A stretch of 64,000 nt of DNA from Deltaproteobacteria bacterium CSP1-8 (GTDB taxonomy: Bacteria; Desulfobacterota; Deferrimicrobia; Deferrimicrobiales; Deferrimicrobiaceae): NCBI GenBank assembly GCA_001443455.1, contig LDXO01000007.1, positions 1-64,000 of the forward strand, in the 5' to 3' direction. Below, piece by piece: positions 17,010-24,637 of the stretch. Made by a program: the position numbers and the translations under genes. Every line of letters starts with the position of its first letter. Position 1 is the first letter of the stretch. Below the pieces are notes generated by a model, which was given only the letters and a program-made list of their open reading frames with translations, had not been told where the DNA came from and did not search any database.

Positions 17010-17927
17010 TCAGGCGATGTGTGCACCCGCACAGAATACCACGACCACGACGAGCAGGCCCCATTCCGGGGCCCCGAACCACGGGCCGGCGGGGAACTTT
17101 GCATCGCCCGTGAAGCCGCGGGCGGCCATCGCCATGCTCACCTCCTCCATCAGTTGGATGCTCCTTTCCCAGGATCGGCCGATCCGGGAGCCTACCCACG
17201 CCTGTTCGTGCGCGGTACGCGTCCGGCACACGGTGCGGCTCTTCTTTCCGAGGTGGACTTCCTCGGAGTGGCGAAGCAGAGCGTGGGTGTACCGGACGGT
17301 CATCCCGACCACCTGAAGAAAGATCGCGGGGAGGCGGAGGAACCGGAGTGACCGGAGGAGGTCGGCCCACCTCGTGGAAAGGGTAAGCCACAATACGGCG
17401 GCGACGGAGGCCAGAACGCGGAGCAGGAACGTAGCGGCGGAAAGAAGGCCTTCCCGGGTGATCCCGATCACGGACGGAAGGAAGTACGGCCCGTAGCGCC
17501 ATTCCCGCCCCCGGTCGACCAGGGGAAGGACGACCGTACCGTCGAAAAACACGTTCAGCGTCGCCGGGGCCGCCATGAGGACCGAGAAGACGACCGCGAC
17601 GAGAAACCCCGCCCGCAGGAACTCCCCCGGGCGGATGCGGGACAGGGTGATGGCCGCCAGGGGGAGGACGGCGTGGGCGGAAAGCTCGGGGATCGTTCGG
17701 GCGAGGCTTACGCTCACCAGGAAAAAAAGCGCGGCCAAAAGCCTGGCCCTCGGGTCCACCCTCTGCAGGAGGCCGGGGCGGCGCGCCGTCTCCTCCCGGA
17801 ACAGGGAGCGGGTAAAAAACGAGGACAGTTCCCGGAGGGTCTTCTCGACGTAAGTCCTCCCTGCGGGGCGAAGGCCCCGCGATTCGGCCATTTCGAGGAA
17901 TCGCTGTTCCCGGGAGGATTCGCCCAT
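17010..17927 (-). CDS. cbiQ: transmembrane component of an ECF nickel/cobalt transporter
   Basis: The 305-residue membrane protein matches CbiQ/NikQ: it couples the metal-binding subunit to the ATPase. It has several membrane helices after a soluble N-terminus of about 50 residues, and the coupling-helix motif AMAARGFTG near residue 275, as in the A-R-G signature of ECF T-components. The start at 17927 lies 8 bp after the preceding gene and gives a sensible N-terminus; the longer open frame upstream lies in the cbiN-like gene. Confidence 0.85.
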   Translation of the reverse strand: MGESSREQRFLEMAESRGLRPAGRTYVEKTLRELSSFFTRSLFREETARRPGLLQRVDPRARLLAALFFLVSVSLARTIPELSAHAVLPLAAITLSRIRPGEFLRAGFLVAVVFSVLMAAPATLNVFFDGTVVLPLVDRGREWRYGPYFLPSVIGITREGLLSAATFLLRVLASVAAVLWLTLSTRWADLLRSLRFLRLPAIFLQVVGMTVRYTHALLRHSEEVHLGKKSRTVCRTRTAHEQAWVGSRIGRSWERSIQLMEEVSMAMAARGFTGDAKFPAGPWFGAPEWGLLVVVVVFCAGAHIA

Positions 17928-17935
17928 TGGCCCCC

Positions 17936-18292
17936 TCACGGCCGCCTGTCGGCTGGCAGCCGCCCCCGGCCGGTCAGCCAGCGGGCGAGCAGGTACGCGG
18001 CCCCCCCGCAGGCGACGATCCCTGCGAAAGCCGAAAGGAGGTAATAGAAGCCCTGCGTCGGAGAGGGGATGTTCCCCCGCCCCGGGGGGCCGTAGCCGGG
18101 CATCGGGGCCTTCCACGTATCTGCCGTCTTCTCCATGCCGGCCGGGGTGTACCCGACCATCTTCCTGACCTCGTGGATTCCCCATTCCCCCCAGGCAGCC
18201 CCTGCCTTCAGGATCTGGGGGAGATACAGACCGATGGGGGTGAGGAGCGCCATCACACCCAGAGCGATCAGCAGATTCCGGTATTCCCTCAT
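17936..18292 (-). CDS. PDGLE/CbiN-like accessory subunit
   Basis: The 118-residue protein has one membrane helix near each end (residues 7-27 and 82-104) and a short extracytoplasmic loop with the sequence WKAPMPGYGPPG. This topology and its position between the M and Q subunits match the CbiN/NikN/PDGLE accessory subunits, which are needed for full metal uptake in nickel and cobalt ECF systems. Its ATG overlaps the cbiM stop (ATGA), so the two are translationally coupled. Confidence 0.8.
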   Translation of the reverse strand: MREYRNLLIALGVMALLTPIGLYLPQILKAGAAWGEWGIHEVRKMVGYTPAGMEKTADTWKAPMPGYGPPGRGNIPSPTQGFYYLLSAFAGIVACGGAAYLLARWLTGRGRLPADRRP

Positions 18293-18981
18293 CGGGCGGA
18301 CCCGCTATTGGCCTGGCCGAGAATCCAGGCGGATCTCGACCGCTGCAGGTAAGAGATCACGATCCCCGTGATCATGGCCTCGACGGCCCCGAAGACGGTC
18401 ATGTGCTGGAGCATCATGGCGTGTATGGCCACGGAGAGGGGATAGGGGGAGTAGAGGGCCCGCCCGTCGGGCGCCGTGTGCAGCAGGGGCTGGATCCCGA
18501 ACATGACCGCCGTGGTGAACGCTGCCGCGTTCAGGCCGACCCATCCCCCGACGGCAGCCGCCACCGCTCTCCCCCTGTCGGAGGAAAGCGCGGGGGACAG
18601 GAGGCGGTACGTGCAGTACCCCGTGAACGGCATCACGAACGCGATGTTGAGGCAGTTCGCCCCGATCGCCGTCACCCCGCCGTCGCCGAAGAGCAGAGCC
18701 TGGATGACGAGGGCGATGCTGATGGAGAGCATCGCTCCCCAGGGCCCGACGGCGATCGCGATCAAAACGCCCCCCACCGCGTGGCCCGTGCTCCCTCCCG
18801 GGAGGGGGACGTTGAACATCATCACGAGGAAGGAGAACGCCGCGGAAATGGCGAGGAGGGGGGCCCTTCGCGTGTCAAGGCTTTCTCTCACCTTGCGGGC
18901 GGCGATCGCCCAGAGGGGGGAGCAGGCAGCGTAGGCGGCGAGGTACGTCGGGGGTCCGAGATATCCGTCGGGAATATGCAT
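18289..18981 (-). CDS. cbiM: substrate-specific subunit of an ECF nickel/cobalt transporter
   Basis: The 230-residue membrane protein begins MHIPDGYL, the invariant N-terminus of CbiM/NikM; the main-chain amine and His2 are metal ligands in characterized members. For that reason I chose ATG 18981 over the in-frame GTG at 18990, which would bury the ligand. GSTGHAVGGVLIAIAVGPWGA carries the second conserved histidine. Nickel rather than cobalt is inferred from linkage to larA and the histidine-rich ATPase tail. Confidence 0.9.
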   Translation of the reverse strand: MHIPDGYLGPPTYLAAYAACSPLWAIAARKVRESLDTRRAPLLAISAAFSFLVMMFNVPLPGGSTGHAVGGVLIAIAVGPWGAMLSISIALVIQALLFGDGGVTAIGANCLNIAFVMPFTGYCTYRLLSPALSSDRGRAVAAAVGGWVGLNAAAFTTAVMFGIQPLLHTAPDGRALYSPYPLSVAIHAMMLQHMTVFGAVEAMITGIVISYLQRSRSAWILGQANSGSAR

Positions 18982-19035
18982 CTCGTCCACTGTCTCCTGT
19001 CTTGTCTCCCTGCCCCCTGTCCCGGGGCTTCGCGC

Positions 19036-19640
19036 TCATCGAGCGGGTGTCCACCCGCCGTCTTCCCCCCCGAAAAAGGCGAGGGTGATCCCCGCGAGGA
19101 AGGTAACGTCGGGCGACGCGCTGGTGGTCCCCCACGCGAGGCTCGTCTGTACGCTGTCGTCCCGGTCCTGGCTCCCGACGGGACGTCCGGCAATGGTGGC
19201 GCCCGCGTTGGCGTGGACAAGGACGGCGCCAACCTCCCAGTCGGCGATGACGGTAAGAAGACCGCTTGCCGGCCCGCCCCGAGCCCTTTCGTCTCCTCCC
19301 CCGTGGGAAGCAGCGCGCCCGCCTTGATTCCTGCGGTCGGGATCCACCCATTGCCGTCACGGAACGATGTCTTGAGCGTCACCTTCGTGTCACCCATGCC
19401 CCGGACCGATTCCGCGTCGTCGCCCGGGTCGCGGAACAGGTAGGCGAACGAGACGGCAAGGTCGATCCGGCGGGGCAGTCCCAGCGTGTAGGTGTTTCCG
19501 AGGGAAGATTCGCGGCCCCCTCCGCCAATGGAGGAATGCTCGTAGTTGAACTCCACCTCGACGTTCCCCTTGCCCCGCGTCTCGGCGTCCTCCGTACCGA
19601 GCGGGTGCCCCGCGCGGGCGGGCCCGGCGGGGGCGACTTC
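19036..19640 (-). pseudogene. broken outer-membrane transporter-like beta-barrel gene
   Basis: On the minus strand a frame from 19640 encodes AGHPLGTEDAETRGKGNVEVEF and YTLGLPRRIDLAVSFAYLF, typical of the start of a mature beta-barrel of the transporter (MetA-pathway phenol degradation) type. Near 19275-19300, after GEETKGLGAG, the frame breaks; one missing base restores PASGLLTVIADWEVGA and then a barrel-like end (LAGITLAFF) to the TGA at 19036. There is no start codon: the residues before AGHPL look like the end of a signal peptide but run straight into a TAG that ends the lipoprotein gene upstream. Both defects suggest decay; the frameshift alone could be a sequencing error. Confidence 0.7.
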
Positions 19641-19796
19641 CTATTGTCCCAGTTTTTCAGGCACGGGAAATTCCCGGCCGCAATGCGGGCAGATGATGCT
19701 GTCGCCGGGCTGCCAGATCCGCACCTCCTTCTTGGCGGCGCAAGCCGGCATCAGGAGAAGGAGAATCAGCAGAACGACAAGGCGTCGGAACTTCAT
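19641..19796 (-). CDS. small lipoprotein with a zinc-knuckle-like CPHC motif
   Basis: A 51-residue product with a lipoprotein signal peptide (MKFRRLVVLLILLLLMPAC, lipobox L-M-P-A-C) and a short mature part containing DSIICPHCGREF. One C-x-x-C pair can bind a metal only in a dimer or with other ligands. The ATG at 19796 follows GGAGGAAAG. Its TAG stop is directly followed, in the same frame, by the truncated barrel remnant, so it may itself be the start of a rearranged fusion. No family recognized. Confidence 0.6.
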   Translation of the reverse strand: MKFRRLVVLLILLLLMPACAAKKEVRIWQPGDSIICPHCGREFPVPEKLGQ

Positions 19797-19839
19797 CGCG
19801 GACACTTTCCTCCGGCGATTCCGGTGATTCGTGCAACTC

Positions 19840-19868
19840 TTGCGGGGCCGGCACAATCACCATACTAT
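19840..19868 (+). promoter_or_regulatory. putative suhB promoter
   Basis: TTGCGG (19840-19845) and TACTAT (19863-19868) are separated by 17 bases, about 44 bases before the suhB start. The overlapping TATAATG offers an alternative -10. Confidence 0.5.
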
Positions 19869-19911
19869 AATGACCCGGCGCGCGATGCAAAGCAGCCGGG
19901 GGGGAGTCGCG

Positions 19912-20709
19912 ATGGGATACCGGGAATGGGTGGAATTTGCCGAGGACATGGCGCAGGGGGCGGGGAAGATCCTCCGTCGGAACTACGGGAAGCGGCAGTC
20001 GATCCATTTCAAGGGGGAGATCAACCTCGTGACGGACGTGGACCGCCAGTCCGAGGCGTACATCATGGAGCGGATCCGGTCCTCGTTTCCGGATCACGGG
20101 ATCCTCTCCGAGGAGAGTTCGGAACACGTGTCCCCCTCGCCCTACCGCTGGATCATCGACCCCCTCGACGGGACGACCAACTACGCCCACAACTACCCCT
20201 GTTTCTGCGTCTCCGTGGCGCTCGAGAGGAACGGGGAACTCCTTGCCGGGGCCGTATTCGATCCGCTCCTGTCCGAGTCGTTCACCGCGTCGGCGGGGGG
20301 CGGGGCCTTCCTCAACGGGGAGCGGATCACGGTGTCCGCGATCGAGAACCTGCGCCGGTCCCTCCTCTCCACCGGCTTCGCCTACGACGTAAACCAGTCG
20401 ACCGACAACAACCTCGACTTCTTCCGGGAGTTCGTCTTCACGGGACAGGCGATCCGGCGCGACGGGTCGGCGGCCCTCGACATGTGCTACCTCGCCTGCG
20501 GGAGGTTCGACGGATTCTGGGAACTGAAGCTTCGGCCCTGGGACACGGCGGCGGGGCTTCTCATCCTCCGGGAGGCGGGAGGGGTGGCGACCCGGCTTGA
20601 CGGCTCCCCGTACGACATCCACCAGCCCGACATTCTCGCCTCGAACGGAAGGATCCACGAGCAGATGATGGCGGTGGTCCGCCGGGCAATGGGCGGAAAA
20701 ACCCCGTAG
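19912..20709 (+). CDS. suhB: inositol-1-monophosphatase family protein
   Basis: The 265-residue protein has the metal-dependent phosphatase motifs of the family: ILSEES (metal-binding glutamate), DPLDGTTNYAHNYP and the C-terminal WDTAAGLLILREAGG. Members hydrolyse inositol-1-phosphate and sometimes related sugar phosphates; in enterobacteria SuhB also assists rRNA antitermination. The ATG at 19912 is preceded by GGGGGAG; an earlier in-frame start at 19831 would add an unlikely N-terminus overlapping the promoter. It faces the DUF2155 gene and is followed by a hairpin. Confidence 0.88.
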   Translation: MGYREWVEFAEDMAQGAGKILRRNYGKRQSIHFKGEINLVTDVDRQSEAYIMERIRSSFPDHGILSEESSEHVSPSPYRWIIDPLDGTTNYAHNYPCFCVSVALERNGELLAGAVFDPLLSESFTASAGGGAFLNGERITVSAIENLRRSLLSTGFAYDVNQSTDNNLDFFREFVFTGQAIRRDGSAALDMCYLACGRFDGFWELKLRPWDTAAGLLILREAGGVATRLDGSPYDIHQPDILASNGRIHEQMMAVVRRAMGGKTP

Positions 20710-20719
20710 AAAACATGGC

Positions 20720-20766
20720 GGGGGACGCTCCCCGGCGGGCGCCTTGCGCCCCGGAGAACGTCCCCC
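20720..20766. terminator. hairpin between convergent genes
   Basis: GGGGGACG (20720-20727) and CGTCCCCC (20759-20766) enclose further GC-rich pairing (GGCGGGCGCC). It lies between the convergent suhB and DUF2155 genes and could stop transcription from both sides, though neither side has a T tract. The arms resemble REP family 1. Confidence 0.5.
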
Positions 20767-20790
20767 GGAAAGGGCCTCCCCGGGAGGGGG

Positions 20791-21303
20791 TTACTTCCTC
20801 ACGCCCTCCAGAAGTTTCACTCCGTACTTGCCGTGCTCGAACGGGTGGATATCCGGGTACCGGGCGAAAAGCCACCCCTTGAACGCCTGGTTTCCACCCA
20901 CCAGGACCTCGATGTTGCAGGCCGGATTCGACAGATCGTTGGAGGCGGAAGTGATCTGGTCGGCCGCCATCGAGAAGTGGGGGAGGAAGGCGCCGGTCTT
21001 CAGGGTCAGGTCGGTGTCGGGCACCTTGAACTCGGAGTTCAACGGGATGGTGAACTGCTTCTTGTTCTTCTTCTCCTTGAACTCCACCTCGATCTTGACG
21101 GCCGTCCACACCGCCTTGATGTCCTCGGGGACGACGACCTTCTTTTCCTGGCCCCCCCCCATCATGCCGTGCGGCGCGGCGGCCTGGCCGGGTGCCCCTT
21201 CCTGTTTCGGCGGCATAACCGGAGCCTGCTCCTTCTTCTTGCACGACGTTCCCGCAAGAGCGAACACGAGAAATGCGACGAATACCAGGTAGAATCTCTT
21301 CAT
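20791..21303 (-). CDS. DUF2155-type lipoprotein
   Basis: The 170-residue product has a lipoprotein signal (MKRFYLVFVAFLVFALAGTSC with a C-K-K-K following), a low-complexity linker rich in Pro, Gly and Met, and a C-terminal beta-rich domain (about residues 65-165) with VGGNQAFKGWLFARYPDIHPFEH, the DUF2155 signature. The function is unknown; the fold resembles a small beta-sandwich and the protein should sit in the periplasm, lipid-anchored. The ATG at 21303 follows GGAGGAAAAAGGGG. Confidence 0.75.
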   Translation of the reverse strand: MKRFYLVFVAFLVFALAGTSCKKKEQAPVMPPKQEGAPGQAAAPHGMMGGGQEKKVVVPEDIKAVWTAVKIEVEFKEKKNKKQFTIPLNSEFKVPDTDLTLKTGAFLPHFSMAADQITSASNDLSNPACNIEVLVGGNQAFKGWLFARYPDIHPFEHGKYGVKLLEGVRK

Positions 21304-21470
21304 TTCCCCTTTTTCCTCCTCTTTCCTTTCCGTCCCCTCGCCGGGACGGAGATTGAATGCGACAATGGCGATGGCGGAGAGGGAGGGATTCCCCTCCGGG
21401 GCTCGACCTCCTCGCCCCTCCGGGCCTCCTCGCCCGGCTGCCGCGCGCAGCCATCGGCCGTTCGCTTTTC

Positions 21471-21514
21471 GGGGACATTCCTTAACTCGAGTTTCAAGTT
21501 GAAGGAGTGTCCCC
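21471..21514. repeat. REP-like hairpin family 1
   Basis: GGGGACATTCCTT (21471-21483) and AAGGAGTGTCCCC (21502-21514) form arms with one mismatch around an 18-base loop that itself contains AACTCGAGTT. It lies just downstream of the serine tRNA cluster in its direction of transcription. Confidence 0.8.
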
Positions 21515-21570
21515 TTACATCCGGCGCCGGGCTCGGTTCGAATCCCCGAATCTCCGGTCGTCGAAAATCG

Positions 21571-21664
21571 TGGCGGAGAGGGAGGGATTCGAACCCTCGA
21601 GGCGGGGTTTAGCCACCTACGCGATTTCCAGTCGCGTTCCTTCGGCCAGCTCGGACACCTCTCC
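21571..21664 (-). tRNA. tRNA-Ser (anticodon GGA)
   Basis: On the minus strand the acceptor stem GGAGAGG pairs with CCTCTCC, followed by discriminator G and an encoded CCA. The anticodon loop is CTGGAAA, giving GGA. A long variable arm and the T arm GGGTTCGAATCCC complete a type II tRNA. Reads UCC and UCU codons. Confidence 0.93.
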
Positions 21665-21703
21665 GCGTTTCGGACCTGCTGCGACCCTTTTGGCGAAGGA
21701 GGG

Positions 21704-21796
<93 letters not shown>

Positions 21797-21804
21797 GGTC
21801 CATC

Positions 21805-21897
21805 GGGGACATTCCCAAGGGGGACATTCCTACCGGGGACACTCCTTATCTTATCGTCGAGAAACCCAGGAGTGTCCCCGCACATAGGAGTGTCCCC
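21805..21897. repeat. compound REP-like element family 1
   Basis: Three left arms (GGGGACATTCC at 21805 and 21820, GGGGACACTCC at 21835) are followed by two right arms (GGAGTGTCCCC at 21869 and 21887). This looks like nested or repeated insertion of the family 1 hairpin between two tRNA genes. Confidence 0.8.
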
Positions 21898-21905
21898 GCC
21901 CAATC

Positions 21906-21993
21906 TGGCGGAGGGAGTAGGATTTGAACCTACGGAAGCTTGCGCTTCAGCGGTTTTCAAGACCGCCGCCTTCAGCCGCTCGGCCATCCCTCC
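21906..21993 (-). tRNA. tRNA-Ser (anticodon TGA)
   Basis: Type II tRNA on the minus strand with acceptor GGAGGGA/TCCCTCC, anticodon loop CTTGAAA (anticodon TGA), variable arm and T arm (AGGTTCAAATCCT), and encoded CCA. Reads UCA, UCG and possibly other UCN codons. Confidence 0.93.
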
Positions 21994-22127
21994 GCAATCT
22001 TCCACTTATAGCAATTCCCTCCTGCGAGTGCCACCAAAAACGGGGTGAAAATTGGAAAACCCTCGGGGGTGTGGTACAAGAAAAAAATGTTGCCGTGCGG
22101 TACGCGCTAAGGAAAGGATCATCTTCC

Positions 22128-23222
22128 ATGAAGTTCGTCGATCTGCAGAGCCAGTTTGCGGCCTACGAGCCCGAGATCCGAAGGGAGATCGAGGAGGTTT
22201 TGCAGGGCGCCCAGTTCATCCTGGGGCCCAAGGGGAGCGAGCTGGAGGGGAAGCTGGCCGCCTACGTGGGGGCGAAGCACGCGATCGGATGCTCCTCCGG
22301 CACCGACGCCCTCCTCCTCGCCCTCATGGCGTACGGGGTCAAAGCGGGGGACGAGATCGTCACCTCCCCTTTCACCTTCATCGCCACGGCCGAAATGATC
22401 GCGCTCGTCGGTGCTACCCCGGTGTTCGTGGATATCGATCCGGCGACGTACAACATCGGCGCAGCCGGGATCGAGGAGGCGATCACGAAGAACACCCGCG
22501 GAATCATCGCGGTGAGCCTCTACGGGCAGTGCCCGGAGATGGAGGCGTTCCTTTCGGTCGCCGGGGAATACGGGCTGTTCGTCATCGAGGACGGAGCCCA
22601 GTCGTTCGGGGCGGAGCGTAACGGCCGTCGGTCGTGCGGCTGGCCGCACGTGGGGGCCACCTCCTTTTTCCCGTCCAAGCCGCTCGGCTGCTACGGGGAC
22701 GGGGGGATGCTGTTCACATCGGACGACGGGTTGGCCGGGCAGATCCGGGGACTGCGCAACCACGGGCAGTGGGAGCGGTACCAGCACAGGGTCATCGGGA
22801 TCAACGGCCGGCTCGACGAGCTGCAGGCGGCGGTTCTTCTCGGTAAATTTCCCCGGTTTCCCGATGAGGTGAGCGCCCGCGCTTACATGGGAGCGCGCTA
22901 CTCCGACCGCCTGGGCGACGTCGTCGGCGTGCCCGCCGTGAGCCCCGGGAACACCCATGTCTTCGCGCAGTACACCATCCGCACGCCGAGGAGGGACGAC
23001 CTGGTCGCCCACCTGCGGGAGAACGGGGTCCCCACCGCGGTCCATTACCCGATCCCCCTCCACTTGCAGGAGGCGTTCCGGGGACTGGGGTACGAAAAGG
23101 GGGATTTCCCGGAAAGCGAGGCGGCGGCGCGCGAGGTGGTGTCGCTCCCCATGTCCGCCTTTCTCTCCGAGGCGGACCAGGACGAGGTGATCCGGCAGGT
23201 CCGGAGGTTCTTCGGGAAATAG
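22128..23222 (+). CDS. DegT/DnrJ/EryC1-family sugar aminotransferase
   Basis: PLP-dependent enzymes of this family transfer an amino group to nucleotide-linked keto-sugars used in surface glycans. The 364-residue protein starts MKFVDLQSQFAAYEPEI, has SSGTDALLLAL (cofactor phosphate binding), IEDGAQSFGA (aspartate contacting PLP) and the catalytic Lys184 in SFFPSKPLGCYGDGG. The pattern is closest to WbpE/WlbC-type aminotransferases that act on UDP-3-keto-glucuronamide-type sugars, but specificity cannot be read from sequence. It is separated from the heptosyltransferase genes by an R1/R2 repeat of about 360 bp, so it probably has its own promoter. Confidence 0.88.
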   Translation: MKFVDLQSQFAAYEPEIRREIEEVLQGAQFILGPKGSELEGKLAAYVGAKHAIGCSSGTDALLLALMAYGVKAGDEIVTSPFTFIATAEMIALVGATPVFVDIDPATYNIGAAGIEEAITKNTRGIIAVSLYGQCPEMEAFLSVAGEYGLFVIEDGAQSFGAERNGRRSCGWPHVGATSFFPSKPLGCYGDGGMLFTSDDGLAGQIRGLRNHGQWERYQHRVIGINGRLDELQAAVLLGKFPRFPDEVSARAYMGARYSDRLGDVVGVPAVSPGNTHVFAQYTIRTPRRDDLVAHLRENGVPTAVHYPIPLHLQEAFRGLGYEKGDFPESEAAAREVVSLPMSAFLSEADQDEVIRQVRRFFGK

Positions 23223-23234
23223 GGTGCCCGGGAA

Positions 23235-23512
23235 CCCTGGCTCACCGGCCTCCAGAGATCCATTCCCTCAGATCCCGGCATTCGAGGGCCGCTGCATCCG
23301 CTCCGGCTTCGTTGCCTGCCCTCACCGTACCGCGGTGGGTACGCCTCGGTCAGGCGCCTCGCCGGAAGCAGCGCATCGACCCTCTCGGTGCACGGCCTCT
23401 TCAGGAACGGATCTCTGCAGGCCGGGGGTCCCCTTAGGCTACGCTCGCGACCTGCGTCCGCTCGCTGCCTGCGCTCATACGTTTGCGAAAAACCGGTGCC
23501 CCGGGTCCCCCC
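23235..23512. repeat. R1 plus R2 long repeat modules
   Basis: The block starting CCTGGCTCACCGGCCTCC and containing GGCATTCGAGGGCCGCTGC (R1) runs to about 23425 and is nearly identical to 51405-51598. It is followed by R2 (GGCTACGCTCGCGACCTGCG, then CCCGCTCGCTGC-like sequence), shared with 36.7, 51.6 and, inverted, 54.9 kb. No plausible gene lies between 23223 and 23583. Confidence 0.75.
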
Positions 23513-23541
23513 TTGACATTGCGTCGGTGCGCCCTTCCGAT
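23513..23541 (+). promoter_or_regulatory. possible promoter for the LPS core operon
   Basis: A consensus -35 TTGACA (23513-23518) is followed after 17 bases by TCCGAT (23536-23541). It lies directly after the R2 repeat and 43 bases before the waaF ATG. The -10 is weak. Confidence 0.4.
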
Positions 23542-23583
23542 AGGGCGCTACCCCGGCGAATCTCCATCTGATATTCTATTTTG

Positions 23584-24636
23584 ATGCAGCCGTTTCCTTC
23601 CTCCCGGCCGGAGAAGCTACTCGTGCGGGCCGTCAACTGGCTGGGGGACGCGGTCCTGACGACTCCCGCTCTCGGGGCGTTGCGGGCGGCGTGCCCGCAA
23701 GCACGGATCACGATCGCCGCCAAGCCGCTTGTCGCGGAACTGTTCCGGTATCACCCGCACATCGACGGGATCGAGGTGTACGACAAGGAGGGCGCGCACG
23801 CCGGGGCCATCGGCATGTTCCGGAAGGCCAGGGAATTGCGGAGAGGAGGATACGAAGCCGCCGTCCTGCTCCAGAACGCGATCGACGCCGCGCTTCTCAC
23901 CTTTCTCGCCGGCATACCGGAAAGGATGGGGTATGCGACAGACGGGAGGCGGCTGCTCCTTTCGCGGCCTGTCCCGGTGACGGAGGAGATCCTGTCCCTG
24001 CATCACGCGGAATATTACCTGCGGCTCCTCGCGGAGCTCGGGGTTCCCCGCCCGGAAGCCCCCCGGCTTTTGCTGCGTGTGACCGGGGAGGAACGGGAGT
24101 CGATGCGGTCCCGGCTCGCCGGGCTGGGCGTCCCCGAGGGGAGGAGGATCGTGGGGATCAACCCGGGGGCGACCTACGGGTCGGCGAAGCGCTGGTTCCC
24201 GGACCGGTTCGCGCAGGTGGCCGACACCCTGTCGGAGGAGTGGGACGCCGCCGTCGTCCTGATGGGATCGGCCTCGGAGGCGCCTCTTTCCGCGGAGATC
24301 GAGGCGACAATGGGCCGCAAGGCGGTGAACCTCGCCGGCCGCACCACGGTGCGGGAGATGATGGCCCTGCTTTCCTCCTGCTCGTTCCTGGTGACGAACG
24401 ACTCGGGGCCGATGCACATCGGCGCGGCGTTCGGCGTTCCGATGGTGACCATTTTCGGACCGACGGATTGGCGGAAGACGTCGCCGTGGACGGACCGGGC
24501 GAAGATCGTCCGCGTGGACGTCGACTGCTCCCCCTGCCACCGGAGGGAGTGCGACCGGGGGCATGAATGCATGTTGGGGGTCACCGCGGGCATGGTCGTC
24601 GCGGCGGCGCGTGAACTCATGGCGGAGGTCCGGTGA
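23584..24636 (+). CDS. waaF: lipopolysaccharide heptosyltransferase II (GT9)
   Basis: WaaF adds the second L-glycero-D-manno-heptose to the LPS inner core on the cytoplasmic face of the inner membrane. The 350-residue protein has the GT9 start LLVRAVNWLGDAVLTTPAL, GINPGATYGSAKRWFPDRFAQ in the second Rossmann domain, and TNDSGPMHIGAAFGVPMVTIFGPT, the donor-binding segment. The Cys-rich tail (CSPCHRRECDRGHECM) is typical of WaaF. It starts a run of nine tightly packed genes; waaC follows after one base. Confidence 0.9.
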   Translation: MQPFPSSRPEKLLVRAVNWLGDAVLTTPALGALRAACPQARITIAAKPLVAELFRYHPHIDGIEVYDKEGAHAGAIGMFRKARELRRGGYEAAVLLQNAIDAALLTFLAGIPERMGYATDGRRLLLSRPVPVTEEILSLHHAEYYLRLLAELGVPRPEAPRLLLRVTGEERESMRSRLAGLGVPEGRRIVGINPGATYGSAKRWFPDRFAQVADTLSEEWDAAVVLMGSASEAPLSAEIEATMGRKAVNLAGRTTVREMMALLSSCSFLVTNDSGPMHIGAAFGVPMVTIFGPTDWRKTSPWTDRAKIVRVDVDCSPCHRRECDRGHECMLGVTAGMVVAAARELMAEVR

Positions 24637-24637
24637 G

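Noticed and set aside
19641-19643. Stop-codon recoding at TAG between the lipoprotein and barrel remnant
   Set aside because: TAG would need pyrrolysine or a suppressor; no evidence for either, and the downstream barrel is also frameshifted, so gene decay is the simpler reading.
21805-21897. Short CRISPR-like array between tRNA genes
   Set aside because: The repeated units are inverted arms of a REP, with irregular spacing and no spacers or cas genes.
23224-23571. Open frame of about 115 codons over the R1/R2 repeat
   Set aside because: The same translated sequence recurs at every R1 copy only because the DNA repeats; there is no start signal and frames differ between copies.
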